Positions 33,067-43,076 of a DNA stretch of 64,000 bases are shown here, piece by piece (positions within the stretch are counted from its first letter, which is position 1; each line of letters starts with the position of its first letter). The stretch is taken from positions 1 to 64,000 of the forward strand of contig DASQOM010000064.1 of the NCBI GenBank assembly GCA_035644495.1. Reading direction: 5' to 3'. Under the pieces are notes generated by a model. The model saw only the letters and a list, made by a program, of their open reading frames with translations. It was not told the origin of the DNA and did not search any database. Source of the stretch: JACQFK01 sp035644495. Lineage in GTDB: Bacteria > Planctomycetota > MHYJ01 > JACPRB01. The position numbers and the translations under genes are program-made.

Positions 33067-34806
33067 GTGTATAACAAATACTACCAGGATGAGCTGGCGT
33101 ACCTGCGCGAGCTGGGCCTGGAGTTTGCCAGGGCCTACCCGGAGGCCGCGCACTTCGTCGGGGAGTCCAGCACCGATCCGGACGTGGAACGGCTCATGGA
33201 GGGCTTCGCCTTCCTGACCGCCCGAATCCGCCAGAAACTCGACGACGAGCTGCCCGAGCTCACCCATTCGCTGATTGAGATGTTCTGGCCGCATTATCTC
33301 CGGCCGGTCCCCTCCATGACGGTCGTCCAGTTCGAAGCCCTTCCCCAGGCCGCGAAGGAAGCCCGCGCCATCGCCCGGGGGGCCGAGCTGCAGTCGACTC
33401 CCGTGGACGGCACCGCCTGCCGCTTCCGGACGATCTATGACGTCGCCCTGCAGCCGCTGACGATCGACTCGATTCTGTTGAAAACCGACGCGCCCCATTC
33501 GTTCCGCGTCCGTCTCCGCCTGGCCGACGGGGTGAACCTGAAGAAGCTCGGCCTCAAGCAGATCCGGTTCCACCTGGCAGGCGATGCCGCCACCAGCCGC
33601 GCGCTCTACCTCTGCCTCGTCCGCTTCGCGCGCAAGATCACCGTTCAGCCCGCCTCCGGAGGGACGATCGTGACCCTCCCGGGCGCCTCGGTCCGCCCGG
33701 TGGGATTCGATGCCTCCGATCCCCTCCTGCCCTTCCAGTCGAGCTCGTTCAACGGATTCCGGCTCCTCCAGGAATACTTCTGCTTCCCGCAGAAGTTCAT
33801 GTTCCTCGACGTCAACGGCCTCGAAGGCGTCGCGGCCCTCGGCGACGCCACCTCGTTCGACCTGACGTTCGAGCTGTCGCGCCTGCCCGAGTCGATGCCC
33901 CCGGTCAACCCGTCGCACCTCCTGCTGCACTGCTCGCCCGCGATCAACCTGTTCAACCACGAGGCGGACCCGATCCGCCTCGATCACGAGCGGGTGGAGT
34001 ACCGGGTGCGGCCCGCGGGTGGAAAACCTGACCACTACGAAGTCCATACCATCAGCAAGGTGGTCGGCCTGGCACAGGGCGCCGCCAAGCCCCTGGAATA
34101 CCGGCCGTTCCTCCGCTTCGCTCGGGGCCCCGGCGACAACGTCCGGTTCTACCGCCACCGGCTCCATCCGTCGGTCACCGGCGACGCCGCGGAGGTCTTC
34201 CTGAGCCCCATGCCTCCCGAGGGAGGCCAGGACGCGTATGCCGTGGAAACGCTGTCTCTCGACCTGATGTGCAGCAACCGGCAGCTCCCGACGAAGCTGA
34301 AGGCCGGCGACATCTCGGCCTCCACGTCGACGTCGCCCAACTTCGCCCGCTTCAAGAACATCCTCAAGCCCACGGCCTCGATCCCCCCGTCGCTGACCGG
34401 GGATCTGCACTGGAAGCTGCTGTCGCACATGGCGCTGAACTATCTCACGCTGATCGACGTGGACGCGCTTCGGCGCATCGTGGGCCTCTATCACTTCCGG
34501 GCGCGGGTGGACCGGCAGGCCGAGTCGGCGCTGAAGCTGCTCCTCGACGGCATCAAGCGGGTGTCCTCGGCGCCGTCGACGCGGCTGCTTCAGGGCTCGC
34601 CGGTCCGGGGGGTCGCCGTGGAACTGGACCTGGACGAGGACAATTTCGGCGGCGAGGGGGAGGCGTACCTGTTCGGCACGCTGCTGAACGAATTCTTCGC
34701 GGAGTACGTCACGCTGAACGCGTTCTGCCGGCTGACGGTCAAGGGACTCAAGTACGGGGAGATCCACCAGTGGTCGACGCGAGTCGGGGAACGGATCACC
34801 CTCTAA
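33067..34806 (+). CDS. tssF: T6SS baseplate protein TssF
   Basis: 579 residues from a GTG start. The N-terminus Y-Y-Q-D-E-L-A-Y-L-R-E-L-G and the following E-F-A-R-A-Y-P motif are diagnostic for TssF, as are V-E-R-L-M-E-G-F-A-F-L and the M-F-W-P-H-Y-L-R-P segment. Two TssF and one TssG form each baseplate wedge. It overlaps the tssG start by 37 bp, indicating translational coupling. Confidence 0.95.
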   Translation: MYNKYYQDELAYLRELGLEFARAYPEAAHFVGESSTDPDVERLMEGFAFLTARIRQKLDDELPELTHSLIEMFWPHYLRPVPSMTVVQFEALPQAAKEARAIARGAELQSTPVDGTACRFRTIYDVALQPLTIDSILLKTDAPHSFRVRLRLADGVNLKKLGLKQIRFHLAGDAATSRALYLCLVRFARKITVQPASGGTIVTLPGASVRPVGFDASDPLLPFQSSSFNGFRLLQEYFCFPQKFMFLDVNGLEGVAALGDATSFDLTFELSRLPESMPPVNPSHLLLHCSPAINLFNHEADPIRLDHERVEYRVRPAGGKPDHYEVHTISKVVGLAQGAAKPLEYRPFLRFARGPGDNVRFYRHRLHPSVTGDAAEVFLSPMPPEGGQDAYAVETLSLDLMCSNRQLPTKLKAGDISASTSTSPNFARFKNILKPTASIPPSLTGDLHWKLLSHMALNYLTLIDVDALRRIVGLYHFRARVDRQAESALKLLLDGIKRVSSAPSTRLLQGSPVRGVAVELDLDEDNFGGEGEAYLFGTLLNEFFAEYVTLNAFCRLTVKGLKYGEIHQWSTRVGERITL

Positions 34807-35801
34807 TCCGGAAGCTCCGGACCCAGGGGCCCCAGTTCTCCTTCTTCCAGGCGATGCGCGTGCTGAGGCGCCTCCTGCCCGAGGCCGCCCCGGTCGGGCA
34901 TCAAGGCCCCGTCGCAAAGGAAAGCGTCCGCCTGCGCTCGAATCTCTCCTTCGCGTTCGCCACCTCGGACATCACGGAGATCCGGGACCTTCCGGCCTCC
35001 GACGGCATCCCCCGATTCGAGATCACCGCGGCCTTCCTCGGCCTCTACGGCACGGATTCGCCGCTCCCCACGTACTTCACGGAACGGCTGCTGCACGACC
35101 AGGACGAGGACAGCGTCCAGCGCGAATTCCTCGACCTCTTCCAGCACCGCATCCTCTCGCTCTTCTACCGGGCGTGGGAGAAGTACCGCTACGACGCCCA
35201 GTTCCGGGACGACGGCTCCGACTTCCTGTCGCGGCGCCTCCTCTCGCTGCTCTGCCTCGACCCCGGCTCGCTGCCGAAGGATCACCGGGTGCCCGCGGTG
35301 CGGCTGCTCGGATTCGCCGGACTGCTGACCCAGGTCCCGCATTCGGCGGACACGCTGAGGGGCGTGCTGGCGGATTATTTCGAGGAGATGCCGGTCCACA
35401 TCGAGCAGTGCGTGGGCCGCTGGCTCCCGATTCCGGAGGACCAGCGCAACCGGCTGGGAGCGATGAATTCGAGGCTCGGGCAGGATACCAGCCTGGGGGA
35501 CCGGGTTTTCGACCGCAGCTGCACCTTCCGGGTGGGTTTCGGGCCGCTGGGTCTGGACGACTTCATGTCGCTCCTGCCCTGCGGCGACCGGATGCCCGAG
35601 GCGAGGGAGCTCGTGGACCTGGTCAACGGCGACGGACTGGACTATGAAATCGAACTCCAGCTGAACGAGGAGGAAATTCCTCCGCTGCAGCTTTCGGGGC
35701 CGACCGCGCGTCTGGGGTGGTCGAGCTGGCTCGGGAAGCGGCCGGGCGCGGAATCCCGCGTCCGATTTTTGGTGAAAGGATGGCTCCATGGTCGAAGTTA
35801 A
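34770..35801 (+). CDS. tssG: T6SS baseplate protein TssG
   Basis: 343 residues from GTG 34770, chosen because GGGGAG lies eight bases upstream, although this start is inside the end of tssF. The family signature G-P-Q-F-S-F-F-Q-A-M-R-V-L-R-R-L-L follows at once, then F-L-G-L-Y-G and the F-R-V-G-F-G-P-L-G-L segment. It overlaps the clpV start by 14 bp at its 3' end. Confidence 0.93.
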   Translation: MVDASRGTDHPLIRKLRTQGPQFSFFQAMRVLRRLLPEAAPVGHQGPVAKESVRLRSNLSFAFATSDITEIRDLPASDGIPRFEITAAFLGLYGTDSPLPTYFTERLLHDQDEDSVQREFLDLFQHRILSLFYRAWEKYRYDAQFRDDGSDFLSRRLLSLLCLDPGSLPKDHRVPAVRLLGFAGLLTQVPHSADTLRGVLADYFEEMPVHIEQCVGRWLPIPEDQRNRLGAMNSRLGQDTSLGDRVFDRSCTFRVGFGPLGLDDFMSLLPCGDRMPEARELVDLVNGDGLDYEIELQLNEEEIPPLQLSGPTARLGWSSWLGKRPGAESRVRFLVKGWLHGRS

Positions 35802-38436
35802 CCTGAAATCCCTGGTCGCCCGGTTGAACCGGTTCTGCACGCGGTCCCTCGAGGCCGCCGCCGGCCTCTGCGTCTCCAGGACCAACTACGAGGTTTCGCC
35901 GGAGCACCTGCTCCACGCGATGATCGACGATCCTTCGGCCGACCTCCAGACGATCTTCAAGCATTTCGGCATCGAGGCCGGCCGCGTCCAGAAGGGGCTC
36001 ATCCAGGTGATCGAGGGCTTCAAGTCGGGCAACCCCGGCCGGCCCACGTTCTCCCCCCTGCTTGTCGAGTGGTTCCAGCAGGCCTGGCTGGTGGGATCCC
36101 TGGACTTCGGCCTGGCCGAAATCCGCTCCGGCATCCTCCTGCAGGCCCTGATGGCCAACCCCACCCGCTTCGGCGCCGACGAGTGGATGCCGCTTCTCGA
36201 GGGCATCAATCGCAGCGACCTCAAGGCGAAATACGCGACCATCATCTCCGCGTCGAGCGAGCGGTCGAACTTCATGGGCTCGGGCACGGCGTCCCCGTCG
36301 GGTTCCTCCCCCGCGGGCGGAGGAAGCCCGGCCGGCGGCGGCGACTCCGCCCTCGCCAAGTATGCGAACAACTTCACCAAGCAGGCGCGCGAGAACAAGA
36401 TCGACCCGGTCTTCGGCCGCGACCGCGAAATCCGCCAGATGATCGACATCCTGGCCCGGCGCCGGAAGAACAACCCCATCTGCGTGGGCGAACCCGGCGT
36501 CGGCAAGACGGCCGTCGTGGAAGGCCTGGCCCTGAAAATCATCGAGGGCGACGTTCCCGACGCGCTCAAGAACGTGGAGCTGATGGGCCTGGACATGGGC
36601 CTCCTGCAGGCCGGCGCCAGCGTCAAGGGCGAGTTCGAGAACCGGCTGAAGGGCGTGATCGAGGAGGTCAAGTCCTCGCCGAAGCCCATCATCATGTTCA
36701 TCGACGAGGCCCATACGCTGATCGGCGCGGGCGGACAGGCGGGCGGCGGCGACGCGGCCAACCTGCTCAAGCCGGCCCTCGCGCGAGGGGAGCTGCGGAC
36801 CATCGCGGCCACGACCTGGAGCGAGTACAAGAAGTACTTCGAGAAGGACGCCGCGCTCGCACGCCGCTTCCAGCTCGTCAAGCTCGACGAGCCGGACGAG
36901 GAGACCACGATCACCATGCTGCGCGGCCTCCGGGACCGCTACGAGAAGGCGCACGACGTCGTCATCCGCGACGATTCGCTCCAGGCCGCCGCGCAGCTGG
37001 GCAGCCGCTATATCGCGGGCCGGCAGCACCCGGACAAGGGCGTCGACCTCATGGACACCAGCGCGGCCCGGGTCAAGATCGCCCTCACCACCAAGCCGCC
37101 GGAACTGCAGGACCTCGAGCGCCGGATCCAGACGCTGGAGCGCGAGCAGTCGGCCCTGAAACGCGACAAGGCCGGCGGCGCGAAGGAGCTGGACGAGCGG
37201 CTGAACGAAGTGGCCGCGGAAATCGCTTCCACGAAGGTGAAGGTCGGACAGATCACGGAGCGCTGGCAGAAGGAGAAGGCTGCCGTCGACAAGGTGCTCG
37301 ACATCCGGAAGAAAATGGACGGGCCGGACGGCAAGAAGGACGCCGAGAAACTCGCCAAGGACCTGGAGGGGGCCCAGGCGGCGCTGAAGGAGATCCAGGG
37401 CAAGGACCCGATCATCTTCGCCGATGTCACCCCCGAAGTGGTCGCGCGCGTCGTGGCCGACTGGACGGGCATCCCGATCGGCAAGATGGTCCAGGACCAG
37501 GCGGCGGCCCTACTCTCGTTCGAAGACAGCCTGCGCAAGCGGATCAAGGGTCAGGATCACGTGAGCTCCATGGTCGGCAAGGGCATCCGCGCGGCGAAGG
37601 CGGGGCTGAAGAACCCGAAGACGCCGATGGGCGTCTTCCTGTTCGTCGGGCCCTCCGGCGTCGGCAAGACGGAGACGGCGCTCGGCGTGGCGGACCTGCT
37701 GTTCGGCGGCGAACGCTTCCTGACGGTCATCAACATGTCCGAGTTCCAGGAGAAGCACACGGTGTCGCGCCTGATCGGTTCGCCCCCCGGCTACGTGGGC
37801 TACGGCGAGGGCGGCGTGCTCACCGAGGCGGTGCGGCAGAAGCCGTACTCCGTCGTGCTTCTGGACGAATGCGAAAAGGCCGACCCGGAGGTGCTCAACC
37901 TCTTCTACCAGGTGTTCGACAAGGGCATGCTTTCGGACGGCGAAGGCCGCGAGGTGGACTTCAAGGATACGATCCTCTTCCTGACCAGCAACCTCGCGAC
38001 GGACCTGATCATGCAGAGCGCGGCCGACGGCACGAAGCCGGCCATGGACGACCTGGTGGCGCTGATCCGGCCCGCGCTCTCCAAGCATTTCAAGCCCGCG
38101 CTCCTGGCGCGCATGACGATCATCCCCTTCTATCCCATCGGGCCCGACGCCCTGAAGGAGATCGCCCGTCTCAAGCTGGGCCAGCTCGAGAAGCGGCTCA
38201 AGGAGAACCACCGGATGGCGATGGACATCGATCCCAAGGTGATCGACGCGATTGCCGAGCGCTGCACCGAGGTGGAAACGGGCGCCCGCAACGTGGACCA
38301 CATCATCAGCGGAACCCTGCTGCCGAAGATCTCGAGCGAGATCCTCCAGCAGATGTCGACAGGGTCGATGCCGGACAAGATCACGGTGACCCTGGACGAC
38401 AAGGGGGAGTTTGCGTTCACGTTCTCTCGAAAGTAG
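35788..38436 (+). CDS. clpV: T6SS ATPase TssH (ClpV)
   Basis: 882 residues. An N-terminal Clp-type domain is followed by a Gly/Ser/Pro-rich linker (about residues 168-190) and two AAA+ modules: Walker A G-E-P-G-V-G-K240-T and G-P-S-G-V-G-K627-T, with Walker B F-I-D-E-A-H and L-L-D-E-C-E-K. The middle coiled-coil lies between them. It unfolds contracted TssB-TssC sheath for reuse. The start overlaps tssG. Confidence 0.96.
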   Translation: MVEVNLKSLVARLNRFCTRSLEAAAGLCVSRTNYEVSPEHLLHAMIDDPSADLQTIFKHFGIEAGRVQKGLIQVIEGFKSGNPGRPTFSPLLVEWFQQAWLVGSLDFGLAEIRSGILLQALMANPTRFGADEWMPLLEGINRSDLKAKYATIISASSERSNFMGSGTASPSGSSPAGGGSPAGGGDSALAKYANNFTKQARENKIDPVFGRDREIRQMIDILARRRKNNPICVGEPGVGKTAVVEGLALKIIEGDVPDALKNVELMGLDMGLLQAGASVKGEFENRLKGVIEEVKSSPKPIIMFIDEAHTLIGAGGQAGGGDAANLLKPALARGELRTIAATTWSEYKKYFEKDAALARRFQLVKLDEPDEETTITMLRGLRDRYEKAHDVVIRDDSLQAAAQLGSRYIAGRQHPDKGVDLMDTSAARVKIALTTKPPELQDLERRIQTLEREQSALKRDKAGGAKELDERLNEVAAEIASTKVKVGQITERWQKEKAAVDKVLDIRKKMDGPDGKKDAEKLAKDLEGAQAALKEIQGKDPIIFADVTPEVVARVVADWTGIPIGKMVQDQAAALLSFEDSLRKRIKGQDHVSSMVGKGIRAAKAGLKNPKTPMGVFLFVGPSGVGKTETALGVADLLFGGERFLTVINMSEFQEKHTVSRLIGSPPGYVGYGEGGVLTEAVRQKPYSVVLLDECEKADPEVLNLFYQVFDKGMLSDGEGREVDFKDTILFLTSNLATDLIMQSAADGTKPAMDDLVALIRPALSKHFKPALLARMTIIPFYPIGPDALKEIARLKLGQLEKRLKENHRMAMDIDPKVIDAIAERCTEVETGARNVDHIISGTLLPKISSEILQQMSTGSMPDKITVTLDDKGEFAFTFSRK

Positions 38437-38445
38437 GAGACCCCC

Positions 38446-41022
38446 ATGGCACCTGAGAACAAGGCGATCGAATTCGAGTCCAAGGCCCCGAAGGCCCCCG
38501 AGCTGCTCGTGGAGACGCTGACGGGGCGCGAGGAGATTTCGAGGCCGTTCGAGTTCACGGTCGACCTCCTCTCTCGGGACAAGAGCGCCAAGCTGGAAGA
38601 GTTCGTGCGGAACCCCGCGAGCGTCTCGATCAAAGTCCCCATCTCGGGATCGGACGGGAAGCGCCGCATGAAAACGGCGAAGATCCACGGCGTGCTGTCG
38701 ACCTTCGAGCAGCTCGACCAGCTGCACGACTGGACGCGGTACCGCGCCGTCCTCGTCCCCAAGCTGTGGAGGCTGTCCCTGTCGGTCCAGACCCGGCTCT
38801 TCCTGGAGAAGAACGTCCAGGAGATCGTCACCGAGGTCCTCGAGGCGCAGGTCGGGGGCGGCGGCCAGCGGCTCACGAGCGACGACTTCGAGTTCCGACT
38901 GAAGGGCAGCCCCACGGTCCGAAAGTACGTCGTCCAGTACCAGGAGACCGACTTGGACTTCGTCCACCGCATGCTGGAGTACTGGGGCATCTACTACTTC
39001 TTCGAGCACAAGGAAGACGGCAGCAAGGTCATCTTCGCGAACGACCCCTCCAAGTACCCCGAAATCGCGGAGAAGCCCAAGCTCCCCTATCGTCCGAACA
39101 CCGAGGGTCGCAGCCGCGCCGCCGGCGCCGCCGACGCGGAGTCGATGACGGAGGAGGCGGTGATCTCGTTCGTGGCGAAACAGAACGGCGTCTCCGCCCA
39201 AGTGACCCTGCAGGACTACTACGACGGGACGCCGACCGCGAACATGAAGGTGAGCCAGACCGTCGAAGAGGGCGACGAGGGCGAGGTGTACCGTTTCGGC
39301 GAGCACTACCTGGACGAGGGGGAAGGCGGCCAGATCGCCGAGATCCGTGCCCAGGAAATCCAGTGCCGGCAGAGGATCTTCGACATCCGGACCGACTGCC
39401 GGAGCATGCGCGCCGGCATCAAGTTTCCCATGGTCAAGCACTACCGCGACAGCTTCAACAGCGACTACCTGGCGGTCGTGGTCCGGCACAAGGCCAAGCA
39501 GGAGCTGAGCGGAAACGGCGATCCCACCGGGAAGCTGGAGTACGAGAACACGGTCACGGCGATCCCCGCCGCATTCAGTTTCCGGCCCGAACGGCGGATC
39601 CCCTGGCCCCGGATCTCCGGCGTCTTCAACGCGAAGGTGGACTCCGGCGGGCGGTATGCCGAGATCGACGATCAGGGCCGCTACAAGCTGAAGTTCCCGA
39701 TGGACCTGGAGGACCGCGGCGAGGGCAAGGGCTCGCCCGACATCCGCCTCGGAGAGCCGTACGCGGGCCCCGACTACGGGGACCACCAGCCGCTGCACAA
39801 GGACTGCGAGGTTCTCGTCTCGCACGAGAACGGCGACCCCGACCGTCCGGTCATCGTCGCCGCCGTGCCGAACCCGGACAATGCGTCCCCGGTGAAGAAC
39901 TCCAACCAGACGCAGTCCATCATCCGCACCGCGGCCAACAACCAGCTGGTGATGGAGGACGAGGAGGGCGAGGAGTGGATTCATCTGTCCACGCCCAACG
40001 GGACGACCTTCATCGACATGGGGGCCGACCACAACCACATCACCCATGCTCACGCGGGCATCGTCGCCGGCACCGAGGGCGGCATCTCGCTCAATGCGGG
40101 AAAGTCCGTCCATATCTCGGCCGGGACCCCGACCGGCGACGGCGGCGTTGAGCAGGGCGCGGCGCTCATGAACAAGATCCAGTCGTACACGGCGGCGGCG
40201 GTCACGGCGCTGTCCGTGGCCTCGGCGGCGGCAGGCGAGCGGGTCGCGACGGGCCACTCGAACTGGGCGGGCCTGGCGGCGGACCTGGCGGGAGCCGCGG
40301 CGGGCTTCGCCGGCATGGCCCTCAACACGAACTGCTATATGAGCTCCCCCACGAAGGTGGCGGTGCTGGGCGGGGGCGAGGTCATGATGGCGGCGGGTGC
40401 GGCCCTCGACTGCGTGGCGGCCGGGCAGGCGACCTTCGCCAGCCTGGTGTCCACGCTCGTCGGCTGTGTGAATACGCTCTCGCTGATCTCGGGACGCCAC
40501 GCTGAGCTGATCTCGATCGCCGGCAACGTCACCATCGAGGCCAAGAAGGTCGGCAACGTGAAGGTCGAGGCGAAGAAGAACGTCGTCGTCGAGGCGAAGA
40601 CCGAGGACATCAAGATGGAGGCCAAGCGGGACTTCCATCTCAAGACGGAAGAGGGCAAGGGCGTCATGGAGTTCCACAAGGACCTGACGATCGAGTCCAA
40701 GGAAGACAAGAAGATCATCCTGAAGGCGGGAGAGAGCTCGATCACCATGGAGGACAGCCAGATCGTCATCCGCGCCAAGAAGATCCAGCTGCAGTCCCAG
40801 GACGACAAGAACACGGTCACGCTCGTGAACGGCGGCGACGCGACCTACGATCTCGAATTCAAGACCAAGGGCGCCATCACGATGGATGCGGAGGACAACA
40901 TCGAGGTCTACACGGACAAGCTCTATTCCGTCATGGCGGAGGATACGGTCGAGTTCAAGTGCAAGAAGCTGGACGAGAAGGCGTGCGACGCGATCGAGCG
41001 CGCGAATTCGAAGGAAGGCTAA
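38446..41022 (+). CDS. vgrG: T6SS spike protein VgrG (TssI)
   Basis: 858 residues. The gp27-like domain (about 1-370) contains Y-Q-E-T-D-L-D-F-V-H-R and G-I-Y-Y-F-F. The gp5-like OB domain follows around 385-490. The C-terminal third is a beta-prism of repeated Glu/Lys-Ala strands (V-K-V-E-A-K-K, V-V-V-E-A-K). Between them, residues about 575-690 form an unusual Ala/Gly-rich hydrophobic stretch not expected in a spike. It probably delivers the DUF4150 effector encoded downstream. Confidence 0.95.
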   Translation: MAPENKAIEFESKAPKAPELLVETLTGREEISRPFEFTVDLLSRDKSAKLEEFVRNPASVSIKVPISGSDGKRRMKTAKIHGVLSTFEQLDQLHDWTRYRAVLVPKLWRLSLSVQTRLFLEKNVQEIVTEVLEAQVGGGGQRLTSDDFEFRLKGSPTVRKYVVQYQETDLDFVHRMLEYWGIYYFFEHKEDGSKVIFANDPSKYPEIAEKPKLPYRPNTEGRSRAAGAADAESMTEEAVISFVAKQNGVSAQVTLQDYYDGTPTANMKVSQTVEEGDEGEVYRFGEHYLDEGEGGQIAEIRAQEIQCRQRIFDIRTDCRSMRAGIKFPMVKHYRDSFNSDYLAVVVRHKAKQELSGNGDPTGKLEYENTVTAIPAAFSFRPERRIPWPRISGVFNAKVDSGGRYAEIDDQGRYKLKFPMDLEDRGEGKGSPDIRLGEPYAGPDYGDHQPLHKDCEVLVSHENGDPDRPVIVAAVPNPDNASPVKNSNQTQSIIRTAANNQLVMEDEEGEEWIHLSTPNGTTFIDMGADHNHITHAHAGIVAGTEGGISLNAGKSVHISAGTPTGDGGVEQGAALMNKIQSYTAAAVTALSVASAAAGERVATGHSNWAGLAADLAGAAAGFAGMALNTNCYMSSPTKVAVLGGGEVMMAAGAALDCVAAGQATFASLVSTLVGCVNTLSLISGRHAELISIAGNVTIEAKKVGNVKVEAKKNVVVEAKTEDIKMEAKRDFHLKTEEGKGVMEFHKDLTIESKEDKKIILKAGESSITMEDSQIVIRAKKIQLQSQDDKNTVTLVNGGDATYDLEFKTKGAITMDAEDNIEVYTDKLYSVMAEDTVEFKCKKLDEKACDAIERANSKEG

Positions 41023-41028
41023 GAAGCC

Positions 41029-43065
41029 GTGATTCTCCGGAACGAATCATCCTTCAAGGCAGGCTGGGTGGAATGGCAGATCCGCCCTCCGAAACCCTCC
41101 GTCACGTTCGTGGTGAAGGGCACCTTCGACCTCAAGCACGGAGCGACGGCGACGCTGTCGGCCGAGCCGGCGGATGTTTCCGGAGACCTGTTCCTCCAGG
41201 ACGACCTGAAAAAGGCGCTGGTGTACTCCTCCGACCTGGCGCCGTTCAAACCCATGGCGGACGTCTTCGTCTCCGGATGCGCCTATGTCCCCGGGAAAGG
41301 GACGACGGACGTCCTGCGGGTGTCGTTCCAGGCGGGGCGGGTCTCCAAGTCCCTGGCCGTCATCGGCGACCGGCTCTGGCGCAAGGGTTTCCTCGGCAGC
41401 ACGATGACCCCGATCATTCCTTTCCGCAGGATGGACCTCACGTACGACCGGAGCTACGGAGGGGAGGGCTACGCGTGGAATCCGCTCGGCCGCGGATACG
41501 CCGAGGAAGCGGGACCGGACGGCAAACCGGCGCTGCGGCTTCCGAATCTCGAGGACCCCGCGAAGCTCATCAGCAGTCCGTCCGATACGCCGGAGCCTGC
41601 GGGATTCGGCCCCTTTCCGCTGACCTGGCCGCAGCGGATGTCGAAGTCGGGGACCTATAAGGGCAACTGGCTCAAGGAACGATTCCCCTGGTTCCCGGAC
41701 GATTTCAACTGGGGCTTCTTCAATGCCGCACCCCCGGACCAGCAGGCCGCGTACTTCCGCGGGGACGAAAAGCTGCGGTTTGAGAACCTGCACCGCGATC
41801 GACCGATCTTCGAGTCGGCGCTTCCCGGATACCGGGTGCGCTGCTTCTACGCCGAGGTCACCGTCGCCGTCGTCCGGATGGTCGAAGTCCCGATGGTGCT
41901 CGACACCGTCTATGCCGACCTGGAACGCGAAAAGCTGATCCTCGTCTGGCGCGGCGACACGGACCTCGAGCGGCCGAAACTGGCGCCGGACGACACGATG
42001 TTCGTGGTGGCCGACAAGCTGACCGATCCCCCGACGCCGATCGCGGCCATCGAGAAGAGGTTGCGTGCTCTCGTTCCCGGTGCGCAGCCCGAGCTCCCGC
42101 CGCCCGTTCCGGAGCCGTCGCCCCTGCCCGCGGTCGCGGCGCCGTCCGGCCCGCCACGGGAGGAACTTGCCCGGCAGATCTCGGGCGGCGCCGGGATGAC
42201 GAACGCGGACCTGACGGGTGCGGATCTCTCGGGGTTCGATCTGTCGGGTCAGGACCTGTCGGGGTGCATCCTGGCGGGAGCGAACCTCCGGAAAGCCAAT
42301 CTTGCGGGCACCAAGCTCGTCGGCGCCGTCCTCGCCGAAGCCGATTTGTCCAGGGCCTCGCTCAAGGGGGCCGACCTGTCGAAAGCCGATTTCAGCGGCG
42401 CGCGCCTGGCCGGAGCCGATCTCTCCGGCGCCAGGCTCGATGGGGCGGTGTTCGAGGAAGCGATGCTGCCGGCCGCGACGCTGACCGGGGCGCAGGGCAA
42501 GGGAGTCCTGTTCACGGGCGCGAGGCTCCGGCGGGCCGTTCTGAAACAGGCGGTCCTTCCCGGCGCCGTCTTCGCGGACGCCGTGCTGAACGAAGCCGAT
42601 CTGTCCGGCGCGATCCTGGCGGGAGCAACGTTTGAAGGCGCGTACGCGAACCCCGTGAAGTTCAACGGGGCCGACCTGACCGCCGTCAAGGCGTCGGGAG
42701 CAAACTTCCGCGCGTCGTCATTCCGGAAGATCGTCGCGCCGAAATCCGTCTGGCAGGGGGCCCGGCTCTACGCGGCGGACTTCTCCGAGGCCGATCTTTC
42801 CGAGGCGGAGTTCAGCGCCGCGTACCTCGAGGAAGCCCGGTTCAACATGGCGACGCTCCGCCGCGCCAAGCTCATGGAAGCGGTGATGCGCCACGCCGAG
42901 CTCATCCGCTGCGACCTGTTCGCGGCGGGCCTCTCAAAGGCGGACCTCACCGGCGCCAATTTCAGCGAATCGAATCTGTTCAAGGCGGACCTGCTGAAGT
43001 CGCCCCGCGAAGGGGCGAAGTTCCAGAACGCCAACGTCCAGAGAACCTGGTTGGTCTTCAAGTGA
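41029..43065 (+). CDS. DUF2169 protein with C-terminal pentapeptide repeats (T6SS effector loading)
   Basis: 678 residues from GTG 41029, seven bases after vgrG. The N-terminal DUF2169 domain (about 1-330) is found in T6SS effector adaptor proteins that help mount PAAR-linked cargo on VgrG. A Pro-rich linker (about 355-385) joins it to a pentapeptide-repeat right-handed beta-helix (about 390-670) of A-D-L-S/A-N-L units. The next two genes encode DUF3540 and DUF4150 proteins, the usual companions of this family. It probably acts as chaperone or tip-adjacent adaptor; the role of the repeats is unknown. Confidence 0.85.
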   Translation: MILRNESSFKAGWVEWQIRPPKPSVTFVVKGTFDLKHGATATLSAEPADVSGDLFLQDDLKKALVYSSDLAPFKPMADVFVSGCAYVPGKGTTDVLRVSFQAGRVSKSLAVIGDRLWRKGFLGSTMTPIIPFRRMDLTYDRSYGGEGYAWNPLGRGYAEEAGPDGKPALRLPNLEDPAKLISSPSDTPEPAGFGPFPLTWPQRMSKSGTYKGNWLKERFPWFPDDFNWGFFNAAPPDQQAAYFRGDEKLRFENLHRDRPIFESALPGYRVRCFYAEVTVAVVRMVEVPMVLDTVYADLEREKLILVWRGDTDLERPKLAPDDTMFVVADKLTDPPTPIAAIEKRLRALVPGAQPELPPPVPEPSPLPAVAAPSGPPREELARQISGGAGMTNADLTGADLSGFDLSGQDLSGCILAGANLRKANLAGTKLVGAVLAEADLSRASLKGADLSKADFSGARLAGADLSGARLDGAVFEEAMLPAATLTGAQGKGVLFTGARLRRAVLKQAVLPGAVFADAVLNEADLSGAILAGATFEGAYANPVKFNGADLTAVKASGANFRASSFRKIVAPKSVWQGARLYAADFSEADLSEAEFSAAYLEEARFNMATLRRAKLMEAVMRHAELIRCDLFAAGLSKADLTGANFSESNLFKADLLKSPREGAKFQNANVQRTWLVFK

Positions 43066-43076
43066 AGGAGCAGCCC

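Noticed and set aside
37510..40677. Long minus-strand open frame opposite clpV and vgrG
   Set aside because: It crosses two well-supported genes on the other strand and shows no domain; shadow of third-position GC bias.
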